DNA from: Ruminococcaceae bacterium UBA866 | GTDB lineage: Bacteria > Bacillota > Clostridia > Oscillospirales > Ruminococcaceae | Reading direction: 5' to 3' | DNA: 8,515 bases | Assembly (NCBI GenBank): GCA_002295325.1 | Contig: DBGA01000002.1 | Location: 83,890 to 92,404 of the forward strand | In this document: in pieces, positions 1 to 6,086 of the stretch | How positions within the stretch are numbered: position 1 is the first letter of the stretch | How the letters are laid out: each line of letters opens with the position of its first letter | Translations under genes and position numbers: made by a program | The notes under the pieces: model-generated | Seen by the model: the letters and a program-made list of their open reading frames with translations, nothing else | The model's database searches: none | Told to the model about the DNA's origin: nothing

Positions 1-23
1 TGAATGAATTGGAGGGCTAAAAT

Positions 24-968
24 ATGAGCGAGAAAAAAATTGCAACAAGGGATAGTTACGGTGCGGCTTTAGTTGAATTTGCAGGTCAGGATGAGGATAT
101 TATTGTTCTTGACGCTGATTTAGGAGCTGCTACAAAAACTGGTATGTTTAGAAAGGCATATCCAGAGAGATTTATAAATTGCGGAATTGCAGAATGTGAC
201 CTTATGGGTGTCGCTGCAGGACTTGCAACTACAGGAAAAAAAGTTTTTGCAAGTTCATTTGCAATGTTTGCAGCTGGACGTGCTTTTGAAATAATCAGAA
301 ATTCAATCGGATATCCTCACTTAAAGGTAAATATCTGTGCTACTCATGCAGGTATTTCTGTAGGAGAAGACGGTGCTACTCACCAATGTTGTGAAGATAT
401 CGCATTAATGAGAACAATTCCTGGAATGACAATCATAAACCCGTCTGATGATGTTGAGACAAAAGCTGCTATAAAAGCACTGCTCACTTATGACGGGCCT
501 GCTTATGTAAGACTTGGCAGATTGCCTGTTCCAGTATTAAACGATAATGATGAATATAAATTTGAAATTGGCAAGGGAATTGAGCTTAAGTCAGGTAATG
601 ATGTAACGATTGTTGCAACTGGATTAATGGTTTATATGGCACTTGAGGCAGCAAACGAGTTGCAAAAAGATGGTATAAACGCTAGAGTAATCAACATTCA
701 TACAATTAAACCTATTGATAAAGAAATTATCATCAAGGCAGCAAAAGAAACAGGTTTACTTGTAACTGTTGAAGAACATAATATAATAGGCGGTTTAGGT
801 GGAGCTGTTAGTGAAACCGTATGCGAAGAATATCCAGTTAAGGTAGTGAAAATTGGAGTTAACGATACTTTTGGAATGTCTGGGCCAGCCCTAGAACTGT
901 TGAAAAAATATGGATTAAGCACTGAAAATATTATTCAAACAGTTAAAAAAGCTGTAAAATCTAAATAA
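24..968 (+). CDS. Transketolase, C-terminal subunit (split transketolase)
   Basis: This 314-residue protein matches the C-terminal half of transketolase: a pyrimidine-binding domain (about residues 6-170) and a transketolase C-terminal domain (about 190-310). Seen in the sequence: GIAE with Glu57, the family glutamate that activates thiamine diphosphate; ATHAG (His108) and DGATHQ (His120) in the active-site loop; and EEHNIIGGLGGAV at 250-262 in the C-terminal domain. The N-terminal diphosphate-binding half is absent, so the active enzyme must pair with a separate subunit. In Clostridia and archaea that partner normally lies directly upstream, and it is presumably cut off by the window edge. 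The role is two-carbon ketol transfer in the non-oxidative pentose phosphate pathway, in the cytoplasm. The ATG at 24 has a ribosome binding site GGAGGG at 11-16, seven bases away. A DXS-like enzyme is unlikely because the gene is split. Confidence 0.93.
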   Translation: MSEKKIATRDSYGAALVEFAGQDEDIIVLDADLGAATKTGMFRKAYPERFINCGIAECDLMGVAAGLATTGKKVFASSFAMFAAGRAFEIIRNSIGYPHLKVNICATHAGISVGEDGATHQCCEDIALMRTIPGMTIINPSDDVETKAAIKALLTYDGPAYVRLGRLPVPVLNDNDEYKFEIGKGIELKSGNDVTIVATGLMVYMALEAANELQKDGINARVINIHTIKPIDKEIIIKAAKETGLLVTVEEHNIIGGLGGAVSETVCEEYPVKVVKIGVNDTFGMSGPALELLKKYGLSTENIIQTVKKAVKSK

Positions 969-1013
969 CAAGAATAAAAAACCTGTAATATTGCAGGTTT
1001 TTTTATTCTTGTT
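967..1013. terminator. Bidirectional intrinsic terminator after the transketolase gene
   Basis: The arms at 967-985 and 994-1013 are almost perfectly complementary: AACAAGAAT, an A run and CCTG face CAGG, a T run and ATTCTTGTT. There is a single extra T in the right arm and an 8-base loop. The A run before and T run after the CCTG/CAGG core make it a terminator on either strand. The left arm begins inside the TAA stop at 966-968. It separates the transketolase transcript from nfnAB. Confidence 0.9.
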
Positions 1014-1078
1014 AAGGCTTTAACGATTTAGTGTACTAAATATACAAAGATTGACACCGTCAACTAATATATTTCTAT

Positions 1079-1107
1079 TTGCAATTAATATGAATGTATT
1101 ATATAAT
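1079..1107 (+). promoter_or_regulatory. Sigma-A type promoter for nfnAB
   Basis: The -35 box TTGCAA (1079-1084) and a perfect -10 box TATAAT (1102-1107) are separated by 17 bases, which predicts a start near 1113-1115 and a leader of about 65 bases before the GTG of nfnA. A second, weaker candidate is TTGACA at 1051-1056 with TCTATT at 1074-1079, also 17 bases apart. The two could act as tandem promoters. Confidence 0.65.
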
Positions 1108-1119
1108 ATTAACTAAGAC

Positions 1120-1153
1120 TTGCACAAATTTTGCAATATTTTTATATTGTAAA
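1120..1153 (+). promoter_or_regulatory. Overlapping inverted repeats in the nfnAB leader
   Basis: Two inverted repeats sit just downstream of the predicted transcription start. The first is TTGCA (1120-1124) facing TGCAA (1132-1136). The second pairs 1130-1139 with 1144-1153 over 10 bp, including one G-U, around a 4-base loop. They share bases 1132-1136, so as RNA they exclude each other. The position, about +7 to +40, suits either a repressor operator or an RNA element. There is no long T run after the hairpin, so it is not an obvious terminator. The function is inferred only. Confidence 0.4.
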
Positions 1154-1177
1154 TTCATAATATAGGAGTGTTTTTAA

Positions 1178-2017
1178 GTGTTTAAGATTATAAACAAACG
1201 GCAACTAAATGAAAATGTAGTCTTGATGGAAGTCGACGCACCTTTCATTGCAAAAAAGGCGCAAGCAGGACAATTTATCATTTTCAGAGTTGATGAAAAG
1301 GGTGAAAGAGTACCGCTGACAATTGCCGATTATGATAGAGAAAAGGGCAGTATTACTATCATTTTTCAAATGATTGGAAACTCAACTAAGCGTTTATCCG
1401 AGCTAAATATTGGCGATTTTATTTTGGATTTTGTAGGCCCTTTAGGCAACGCCTCACACTTTGATGGCATTAAAAAAGCCTGTGTTATTGGTGGTGGAGT
1501 TGGCTGTGCAATTGCATACCCACAAGCAAAAGCTTTGAATGAAATGGGAGTAAGCGTTGATATAATTGCAGGATTTAGAAATAAAGACATCGTTATTTTA
1601 GAAGATGAAATGAAAGCTGTCAGCAATAATTTGATTATTACTACAGACGACGGTTCATATGGAAAGCAAGGTTTTGTTACCAACGCTTTGCAAGAGCTTA
1701 TTGATGCTGGAAATAATTATGATATGGTTATTGCGATTGGTCCCGTTCCTATGATGAAATTTTTATGTGAGGTTACAAGACCTTACAGTATAAAAACAAT
1801 GGTATCTTTAAACCCAATTATGATAGATGGCACAGGAATGTGTGGTGGTTGCAGGGTAACGGTTGGCGGTGAAACTAAATTTGCTTGTGTAGATGGGCCA
1901 GATTTTGATGGACATATTGTCGATTTTGATGAATTGATGAGAAGAAATAGTTTTTATAAAAAAGAAGAAACCAGAGATCCGAATTGTAGATTGTTGGGAG
2001 GGGATAACCATGCCTAA
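1178..2017 (+). CDS. nfnA: NfnA, small subunit of NADH-dependent reduced ferredoxin:NADP+ oxidoreductase
   Basis: This 279-residue flavoprotein belongs to the ferredoxin-NADP reductase / dihydroorotate dehydrogenase electron-transfer subunit family. Visible in order: a FAD-binding beta-barrel (about 1-95, with RVPLTIA at 44-50), a nucleotide-binding domain starting ACVIGGGVGCAIAYP at 101-115, and a C-terminal [2Fe-2S] site with Cys222, Cys225 and Cys237. Asp217 lies just before these. In the studied Thermotoga NfnA the cluster has three Cys and one Asp ligand, so Asp217 is the likely fourth ligand here. With NfnB it couples exergonic NADPH/NADH electron exchange to ferredoxin redox change (flavin-based bifurcation) in the cytoplasm. 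The start is GTG with AGGAG at 1164-1168, nine bases upstream. The gene overlaps nfnB by 8 bases, implying coupled translation. A sulfide dehydrogenase beta subunit is the main alternative name for the same fold. Confidence 0.9.
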   Translation: MFKIINKRQLNENVVLMEVDAPFIAKKAQAGQFIIFRVDEKGERVPLTIADYDREKGSITIIFQMIGNSTKRLSELNIGDFILDFVGPLGNASHFDGIKKACVIGGGVGCAIAYPQAKALNEMGVSVDIIAGFRNKDIVILEDEMKAVSNNLIITTDDGSYGKQGFVTNALQELIDAGNNYDMVIAIGPVPMMKFLCEVTRPYSIKTMVSLNPIMIDGTGMCGGCRVTVGGETKFACVDGPDFDGHIVDFDELMRRNSFYKKEETRDPNCRLLGGDNHA

Positions 2018-3395
2018 TATGTCACTAAAAAAACTTCCTATGCCAGAACAGGCTCCCAGTATTAGAAACAAGAATTTCTTAGAAGTAAGCCTTGGATATA
2101 CTGATGAAATGGCAATTGAAGAGGCAACAAGATGCCTTAATTGCAGACATAAACCCTGTGTTATGGGTTGCCCTGTCAATGTACAAATTCCCGAGTTTAT
2201 TACAGAGGTAAGTAAGGGGAATTTTGAAAAGGCATATGAAATTATTACTTCAACCAACTCGCTCCCTGCTGTTTGTGGCAGAGTTTGCCCACAAGAAATT
2301 CAATGTGAAAGCCGATGTGTTCGTGGTATAAAGGGTGAGTCAGTTGCGATTGGGCGTTTAGAGCGTTTTGTTGCTGACTGGTATATGAAAAATGTCGAGA
2401 TCGAACCCGAAAAAATTACACCTAATGGGCATAAGGTTGCAATTATAGGTGCAGGACCATCAGGACTTGCCTGTGCAGGTGATTTAGCGAGAAAAGGTTA
2501 TGAAGTAACTATTTTTGAGGCATTTCATGATGCAGGTGGTGTACTTATTTATGGAATTCCAGAGTTTAGACTACCTAAAGACATTGTAAAAAAAGAAATC
2601 GACTCACTAAAAGCAATTGGTGTAACGGTTATGACCAATATGGTAATTGGAAAAGTACTTTCAATTGATGAGCTATACGAAATGGGATATGAAGCAGTTT
2701 TCATTGGCTCGGGTGCTGGACTTCCTACATTTATGGGCATTGAGGGCGAGGGCTTGGTTGGCGTTTACTCAGCAAATGAATTTTTAACCAGGGTAAATCT
2801 AATGAAGGCTTACATCAATACCTACGACACACCGATTAAGCATAGCAAATCTGTTGCGATTGTCGGTGGTGGAAACGTAGCTATGGATGCGGCTAGATGT
2901 GCAAAGCGCCTTGGTGCTGAAAATGTTTATATTATATATAGACGTTCGGAAGAAGAAATGCCTGCAAGACTAGAAGAAGTTCATCATGCAAAGGAAGAGG
3001 GGATAGAGTTTAAACTTTTGACAAATCCCGTGAAAATTTTGGGTGATGAAACAGGCTTTGTAAACAAAATTGAGTGTGTGAAAATGGAGCTTGGCGAGCC
3101 AGATGAAACTGGAAGAAGATCTCCGGTTGAGGTTTCAAACTCTAACTTCACAATAGATGTAGATGCTGTAATTATTGCAGTAGGCACTTCACCAAATCCA
3201 CTAATTCGTTCCACAACAAAGGGAATTGAAGCAAACAATCGAGGTTGTTTGGTCGTTGATGATAGCATGAAAACAACTCGTGAGGGTGTTTATGCAGGTG
3301 GCGACGCTGTTACGGGTGCTGCAACGGTAATTCTTGCAATGGGTGCGGGCAAAAAAGCTGCTGAGTCTATTGATGAGTATATTAGCAGCAAATAA
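2010..3395 (+). CDS. nfnB: NfnB, large subunit of NADH-dependent reduced ferredoxin:NADP+ oxidoreductase (GltA-like)
   Basis: This 461-residue protein has the length and layout of the glutamate synthase small-subunit family. The N-terminal domain carries two cysteine groups, Cys42/45/50/54 and Cys89/93/99/103, for two [4Fe-4S] clusters. A FAD-binding Rossmann motif GAGPSGLACAG is at 147-157. A second, NADP(H)-binding motif GGGNVAMDAA is at 286-295, followed by the Arg311-Arg312 pair expected to hold the 2'-phosphate. The family C-terminal FAD motif AGGDAVTGAATV is at 429-440. In NfnAB this subunit holds the bifurcating FAD and binds NADPH. No glutamate synthase large subunit is present, and nfnA overlaps it, so NfnB is favoured over GltD. 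The ribosome binding site GGGAGGGG (1996-2003) lies inside nfnA. I see no intrinsic terminator after the TAA. Confidence 0.9.
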   Translation: MPNMSLKKLPMPEQAPSIRNKNFLEVSLGYTDEMAIEEATRCLNCRHKPCVMGCPVNVQIPEFITEVSKGNFEKAYEIITSTNSLPAVCGRVCPQEIQCESRCVRGIKGESVAIGRLERFVADWYMKNVEIEPEKITPNGHKVAIIGAGPSGLACAGDLARKGYEVTIFEAFHDAGGVLIYGIPEFRLPKDIVKKEIDSLKAIGVTVMTNMVIGKVLSIDELYEMGYEAVFIGSGAGLPTFMGIEGEGLVGVYSANEFLTRVNLMKAYINTYDTPIKHSKSVAIVGGGNVAMDAARCAKRLGAENVYIIYRRSEEEMPARLEEVHHAKEEGIEFKLLTNPVKILGDETGFVNKIECVKMELGEPDETGRRSPVEVSNSNFTIDVDAVIIAVGTSPNPLIRSTTKGIEANNRGCLVVDDSMKTTREGVYAGGDAVTGAATVILAMGAGKKAAESIDEYISSK

Positions 3396-3449
3396 CTATA
3401 AAAATCATTGTTATTACCATTATAATTCCAAGAAGTTTACAGATTATTA

Positions 3450-3478
3450 TTGAATTATTTTAATAAGTAAGCTATAAT
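3450..3478 (+). promoter_or_regulatory. Sigma-A type promoter upstream of yajC
   Basis: TTGAAT (3450-3455) and TATAAT (3473-3478) are spaced by 17 bases, predicting a start near 3485 and a leader of about 64 bases. The upstream part of this gap (3396-3449) is AT-rich and shows no clear terminator for nfnB, so some readthrough from nfnAB is possible. Confidence 0.65.
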
Positions 3479-3520
3479 ATGATAATACTTCATATCATAA
3501 TGACTATGCGTGATATGATA
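3478..3520 (+). repeat. Three alternating TATGATA / TATCATA motifs at the yajC promoter
   Basis: TATGATA occurs at 3478-3484 and again at 3514-3520, with its reverse complement TATCATA at 3493-3499 between them. The second and third copies widen to an 8-bp inverted repeat, TCATATCA (3490-3497) against TGATATGA (3511-3518). The first copy abuts the -10 box and covers the predicted transcription start, which is where a repressor site would lie. As RNA, the middle copy could pair with either outer one. The regulator, if any, is unknown. Confidence 0.45.
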
Positions 3521-3548
3521 TAAAAATTAATGCTGGCATAGCAGCGGA

Positions 3549-3863
3549 ATGGATGACAAAAATATGGAACAACTTCTCCCTCTAATAATACAATTAGCAC
3601 CGTTTTTAGTATTAATTCCAGTATTTTATTTTATTTTAATACGTCCACAGCGCAAAAAGGATAAAGAAGCGCAAGCAATGAGAAACTCAGTTCAAGTTGG
3701 CGATGAGATTGTTACAGTTGGCGGTATCGTTGGTATTGTTGTAAGCATTAAAGAGGACACAATCGTGCTTGAAACTGGATCTGACAGAAGTAAAGTAAGG
3801 GTTAAACGTTGGGCTATCCAATCAAATGCAACAATTCATGATGATTCTTCTCCAGCAATATAA
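3549..3863 (+). CDS. yajC: YajC, Sec translocon accessory membrane protein
   Basis: This 104-residue protein is typical of YajC. It has one N-terminal membrane helix (about residues 9-31), the hallmark LIRPQRKK just after it (30-37), and a small cytoplasmic beta domain with VQVGDEIVTVGGIVG (about 49-63). In known systems YajC associates with SecDF and YidC and supports protein export and membrane insertion; it is usually dispensable. No secD or secF is present in this window. The start is uncertain: the ATG at 3549 is preceded only by a weak GCGGA, and an in-frame ATG at 3564 (residue 6) has no better site. No start codon lies upstream, because the frame is closed at 3528. The leader carries the TATGATA repeats. 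It is followed, after 62 bases, by a TIGR04086-type gene, a neighbourhood typical of Clostridia. Confidence 0.93.
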   Translation: MDDKNMEQLLPLIIQLAPFLVLIPVFYFILIRPQRKKDKEAQAMRNSVQVGDEIVTVGGIVGIVVSIKEDTIVLETGSDRSKVRVKRWAIQSNATIHDDSSPAI

Positions 3864-3884
3864 GATAGTCATTAAAAGCTCCTA

Positions 3885-3925
3885 CCTTGAATATATTTTA
3901 CTAGTGTATTTAAGGAGGGGTTTTT
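3885..3925 (+). promoter_or_regulatory. Hairpin covering the ribosome binding site of the gene at 3926; possible terminator of yajC
   Basis: Bases 3885-3895 pair with 3905-3915 over 11 bp, with two G-U pairs and a 9-base loop. The right arm includes AAGG, the start of the strong ribosome binding site AAGGAGGGG (3912-3920). Outer bases 3880-3883 can pair on to 3917-3920 past one mismatch and would hide the whole site. Five Ts follow at 3921-3925, directly before the GTG start. The element could therefore end yajC transcripts, gate translation of the next gene, or both. Confidence 0.5.
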
Positions 3926-4336
3926 GTGGATAAAAGCAGGAGAAATATGAGTAGTATGCATTCATCTATTAAATCAACGTTAATTAGTGTTTTAGTAGGC
4001 GAAATTATAACAATAGTCTGTTTGTTTATATTTTCTATTTTAATGGCGAAGGTGGATATTCCACTCGCTATGACTGATATTTTTGTGATTATTTCGGCCT
4101 CTTTTGGTGGCATGATTGCGGGATATTGTAACGGTAGGATTATGAAGGAAAAAGGAATGTTATATGGAGCTTTATGTGGTGGCATCTTGGTCATCATACT
4201 AATTATCTTCAATGTCATTTTTAACGGATTTGCACCTACAGGCTTAACTTTTTTAAAACTGATACTCGTTATGGTTTTTGCAATTATCGGTGCGATTATT
4301 GGAGTAAATAAAAAGTCTAGGCGTATAAAATATTGA
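3926..4336 (+). CDS. TIGR04086-type small membrane protein, function unknown
   Basis: This 136-residue, very hydrophobic protein has four predicted membrane helices (about 17-40, 49-69, 78-100 and 107-126) and short charged ends (KSRR near the N-terminus, KKSRRIKY at the C-terminus). Glycine-rich stretches in the helices (GGMIAGYCNG, GALCGG, IGAIIG) suggest tight helix packing. Size, topology and position between yajC and the SCIFF peptide gene match what I recall of the TIGR04086 family of Firmicutes, whose function is not known. The GTG start follows a strong ribosome binding site, AAGGAGGGG at 3912-3920, five bases away, which lies in a hairpin. A role with the Sec machinery or with SCIFF would be a guess from the neighbours only. 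Confidence 0.75.
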   Translation: MDKSRRNMSSMHSSIKSTLISVLVGEIITIVCLFIFSILMAKVDIPLAMTDIFVIISASFGGMIAGYCNGRIMKEKGMLYGALCGGILVIILIIFNVIFNGFAPTGLTFLKLILVMVFAIIGAIIGVNKKSRRIKY

Positions 4337-4372
4337 TTTTTAGTTACGGATATGTTAATATATATCTATAAT
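4333..4372 (+). promoter_or_regulatory. Possible promoter for the SCIFF peptide gene
   Basis: TTGATT (4333-4338, overlapping the stop codon of the previous gene) and TAATAT (4356-4361) are 17 bases apart. A perfect TATAAT is also present at 4367-4372, but it has no good -35 box and would start transcription inside the ribosome binding site. The stretch is strongly AT-rich, so chance matches are likely. Confidence 0.3.
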
Positions 4373-4391
4373 ATTTCAAAGGAGAATAAAT

Positions 4392-4529
4392 ATGAAACAC
4401 ATTAAGACATTAAATAAAGCTAATCTTAAAAAGTCTGCTGCAAAGGGCGGCTGTGGCGAATGCCAAGCTTCTTGCCAATCAGCTTGCAAGACTTCTTGTA
4501 CTGTTGCTAACCAAAAATGCGAGAAATAA
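4392..4529 (+). CDS. scfA: SCIFF precursor peptide (six cysteines in forty-five residues)
   Basis: The reading frame encodes exactly 45 residues and fits the SCIFF family throughout. It has a basic leader starting MKHIKTLNKANLKKSAAK, then a core with cysteines at 21, 24, 28, 32, 36 and 43 (GGCGECQASCQSACKTSC, then TVANQKCEK). In studied SCIFF peptides the radical SAM maturase joins a cysteine sulfur to the alpha carbon of a threonine, Cys32 to Thr37. Both residues are present here at those positions. The product is a ribosomally made, modified peptide (ranthipeptide type) whose cellular role is not established. The ATG has a strong ribosome binding site, AAAGGAG at 4378-4384, seven bases upstream. 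It is followed by a strong terminator and then by its maturase. There is no peptidase or exporter gene in the window to release the core. Confidence 0.96.
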   Translation: MKHIKTLNKANLKKSAAKGGCGECQASCQSACKTSCTVANQKCEK

Positions 4530-4579
4530 TACTTTGTCAGATTTTTCTGTCAGAGGTTATTGTCACACAATAAGAGTAG

Positions 4580-4611
4580 TAAAGGGACAGTAAAATGTCC
4601 CTTTATTTTTT
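4580..4611 (+). terminator. Intrinsic terminator between scfA and scfB
   Basis: TAAAGGGACA (4580-4589) pairs perfectly with TGTCCCTTTA (4596-4605) over 10 bp around a 6-base loop, followed by a run of six Ts (4606-4611). It ends the scfA transcript about 50 bases after the stop codon. Readthrough would give a reduced supply of scfB message. Confidence 0.9.
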
Positions 4612-4631
4612 GTTAAGGACATATAGCAACT

Positions 4632-4640
4632 TGATATACT
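4632..4640 (+). promoter_or_regulatory. Extended -10 promoter for scfB
   Basis: TATACT (4635-4640) differs from the consensus at one base and is preceded by the TGn extension (4632-4634). The only -35 candidate, TTGTTA at 4610-4615, is 19 bases away and overlaps the terminator tail. Transcription would start near 4647, leaving a leader of about 62 bases. An alternative, TTGATA (4631-4636) with TAAACT (4654-4659), would start inside the ribosome binding site and is less likely. Confidence 0.45.
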
Positions 4641-4662
4641 AATATAAATATTTTAAACTATA

Positions 4663-4712
4663 AAGGAGGCTCGGGCTTTCCTATAATGGATATAGCCTGT
4701 TCAAAAAAATGA
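4663..4712 (+). promoter_or_regulatory. scfB translation-initiation region with distant ribosome binding site, hairpin and short upstream frame
   Basis: The only good ribosome binding site, AAGGAGG at 4663-4669, is 39 bases from the scfB ATG at 4709. Between them, 4672-4677 can pair with 4694-4699 (6 bp, one G-U), and inside that 4679-4681 pairs with 4688-4690, leaving loop TATAAT. Folding would shorten the distance to about 11 bases. The same stretch holds an 8-codon reading frame (4686-4712, peptide MDIACSKK) whose TGA overlaps the scfB ATG as ATGA, so translational coupling is the alternative. Its own spacing from the AAGGAGG is 16 bases, longer than usual. Confidence 0.5.
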
Positions 4713-6064
4713 TACATAAATACAAACTTAATGGATTTAATATAGTAGTAGATGTCAATAGTGGTGGAATTCACATTGTTGATGATGTTACATATGACTT
4801 GCTTGATTTAATTGAGCTACCACTAGCAAAAGAACTTTCAGAGGAGATAAAAAGTAATCTTCTTGCTAAATATACAGCAGAGGAAATTTCCGATGCATAT
4901 TCTGAAATTCTACAGCTAAATGACGACGACGTTTTATTTTCATCAGATGATTATCAACAGTTTGCTGATATGATGGTGTCAGCACCTATAAAGGCAATGT
5001 GTCTTCACGTTGCACATGATTGTAACCTGAGATGTAAGTATTGTTTTGCGTCTACAGGTGACTTTGGTGTTGGAAGAAAGCTACTTGATGAGGAAACTGG
5101 TAAGAAGGCAATTGATTTCTTATTAGAACATTCTGAAGGTAGACACAACATTGAACTTGATTTTTTCGGTGGCGAGCCACTAATGAATATGCCTGTTGTT
5201 AAGGCTGTTGTAAACTATGCAAGAAGCAAAGAGAAAGAACACAATAAAAACTTCCGATTTACAATTACTACAAACGGAGTTTTACTAGACGATGAAAATA
5301 TTGAGTTTATCAATAAAGAAATGTCAAATGTGGTACTTTCTATTGATGGTAGAAGAGAAGTAAATGACAATATGCGTCCTGCAATCAATGGCAAGGGCAG
5401 TTATGATATTATCATGCCGAAGTTCAAGGATTTAGTAGAAAAGCGCAATCAAGATCAATATTATGTTCGCGGAACATTTACAAAACACAATCTTGATTTT
5501 GCTAAAGATGTTATTAGTTTAAACAAAGAGGGATTTGATCAAATTTCAGTTGAGCCTGTTGTTGCAGATGAAAATGCACCATATGCGATAACTGAAGCTG
5601 ATTTACCTCGTGTATTTGAGGAATACGAAATTCTTGCAAAACACATTATCGACACAAAGGAAAATGGAACAGGATTTAACTTCTTTCACTTTATGTTGGA
5701 TTTAGAGCAAGGACCATGTGCTATTAAGCGTCTAAGAGGCTGTGGCTGTGGGAATGAGTATGTAGCTGTGACACCAGATGGAGATATCTATCCATGTCAC
5801 CAATTCGTTGGTATGGACGATTGGAAAATGGGCAGTGTTTATGATGCAACCTTTAATCTTAATATGAAAAATGAGTTTGCAAATTCCAATGTTTATAGCA
5901 AAGAGGAATGTTCAAAGTGTTGGGCGAAATTCTATTGTAGCGGTGGCTGTAATGCAAATAACCTACAATATGCAGGTGGAATTTTAACCCCGCATAAATT
6001 GTCTTGTGACCTAGAGAAAAAACGTCTTGAATGTGCAATCATGATTAAAGCGGCACTCGCATAA
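4709..6064 (+). CDS. scfB: SCIFF maturase, thioether cross-link-forming radical SAM/SPASM enzyme
   Basis: This 451-residue enzyme should install the thioether cross-link in the SCIFF peptide encoded just upstream. An N-terminal domain (about 1-90) corresponds to the RiPP recognition element that binds the peptide leader. The radical SAM core carries CNLRCKYC, with Cys105, Cys109 and Cys112 binding the SAM-reactive [4Fe-4S] cluster, and FFGGEPLM (152-159). The SPASM region holds cysteines 337, 345, 347, 363, 401, 404, 410, 414 and 433, enough for two auxiliary [4Fe-4S] clusters as in the characterised homologues CteB and Tte1186. The enzyme is cytoplasmic and oxygen-sensitive by family. The frame is open back to 4664 but has no ATG, GTG or TTG there, and the product start MIHKYKLNG is the family's usual one, so ATG 4709 is kept despite its distant ribosome binding site. 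Confidence 0.95.
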   Translation: MIHKYKLNGFNIVVDVNSGGIHIVDDVTYDLLDLIELPLAKELSEEIKSNLLAKYTAEEISDAYSEILQLNDDDVLFSSDDYQQFADMMVSAPIKAMCLHVAHDCNLRCKYCFASTGDFGVGRKLLDEETGKKAIDFLLEHSEGRHNIELDFFGGEPLMNMPVVKAVVNYARSKEKEHNKNFRFTITTNGVLLDDENIEFINKEMSNVVLSIDGRREVNDNMRPAINGKGSYDIIMPKFKDLVEKRNQDQYYVRGTFTKHNLDFAKDVISLNKEGFDQISVEPVVADENAPYAITEADLPRVFEEYEILAKHIIDTKENGTGFNFFHFMLDLEQGPCAIKRLRGCGCGNEYVAVTPDGDIYPCHQFVGMDDWKMGSVYDATFNLNMKNEFANSNVYSKEECSKCWAKFYCSGGCNANNLQYAGGILTPHKLSCDLEKKRLECAIMIKAALA

Positions 6065-6071
6065 TATCGAG

Positions 6072-6086
6072 AGGGTGCAACACTCT
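6072..6086 (+). other. Short hairpin between scfB and proC
   Basis: AGGGTG (6072-6077) pairs with CACTCT (6081-6086), including one G-U, around the 3-base loop CAA. No T run follows, so it is a poor terminator. It may protect the scfB 3' end or be chance. No promoter is evident in the 59-base gap, so scfB and proC are probably on one transcript. Confidence 0.3.

Noticed and set aside
1808..2257. 149-codon open frame on the minus strand across the nfnA/nfnB junction
   Set aside because: It lies wholly antisense to two well-supported genes. The predicted protein shows no recognisable family and has no evident ribosome binding site. It is a shadow frame.
3910..4218. 102-codon minus-strand frame opposite the small membrane protein
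   Set aside because: Its composition is what the reverse complement of a hydrophobic gene gives, and it covers the forward gene's start signals.
4535..4554. Direct repeat TGTCAGA twice just after scfA
   Set aside because: Two 7-base copies in AT-rich sequence are expected by chance, and they do not form part of the terminator.
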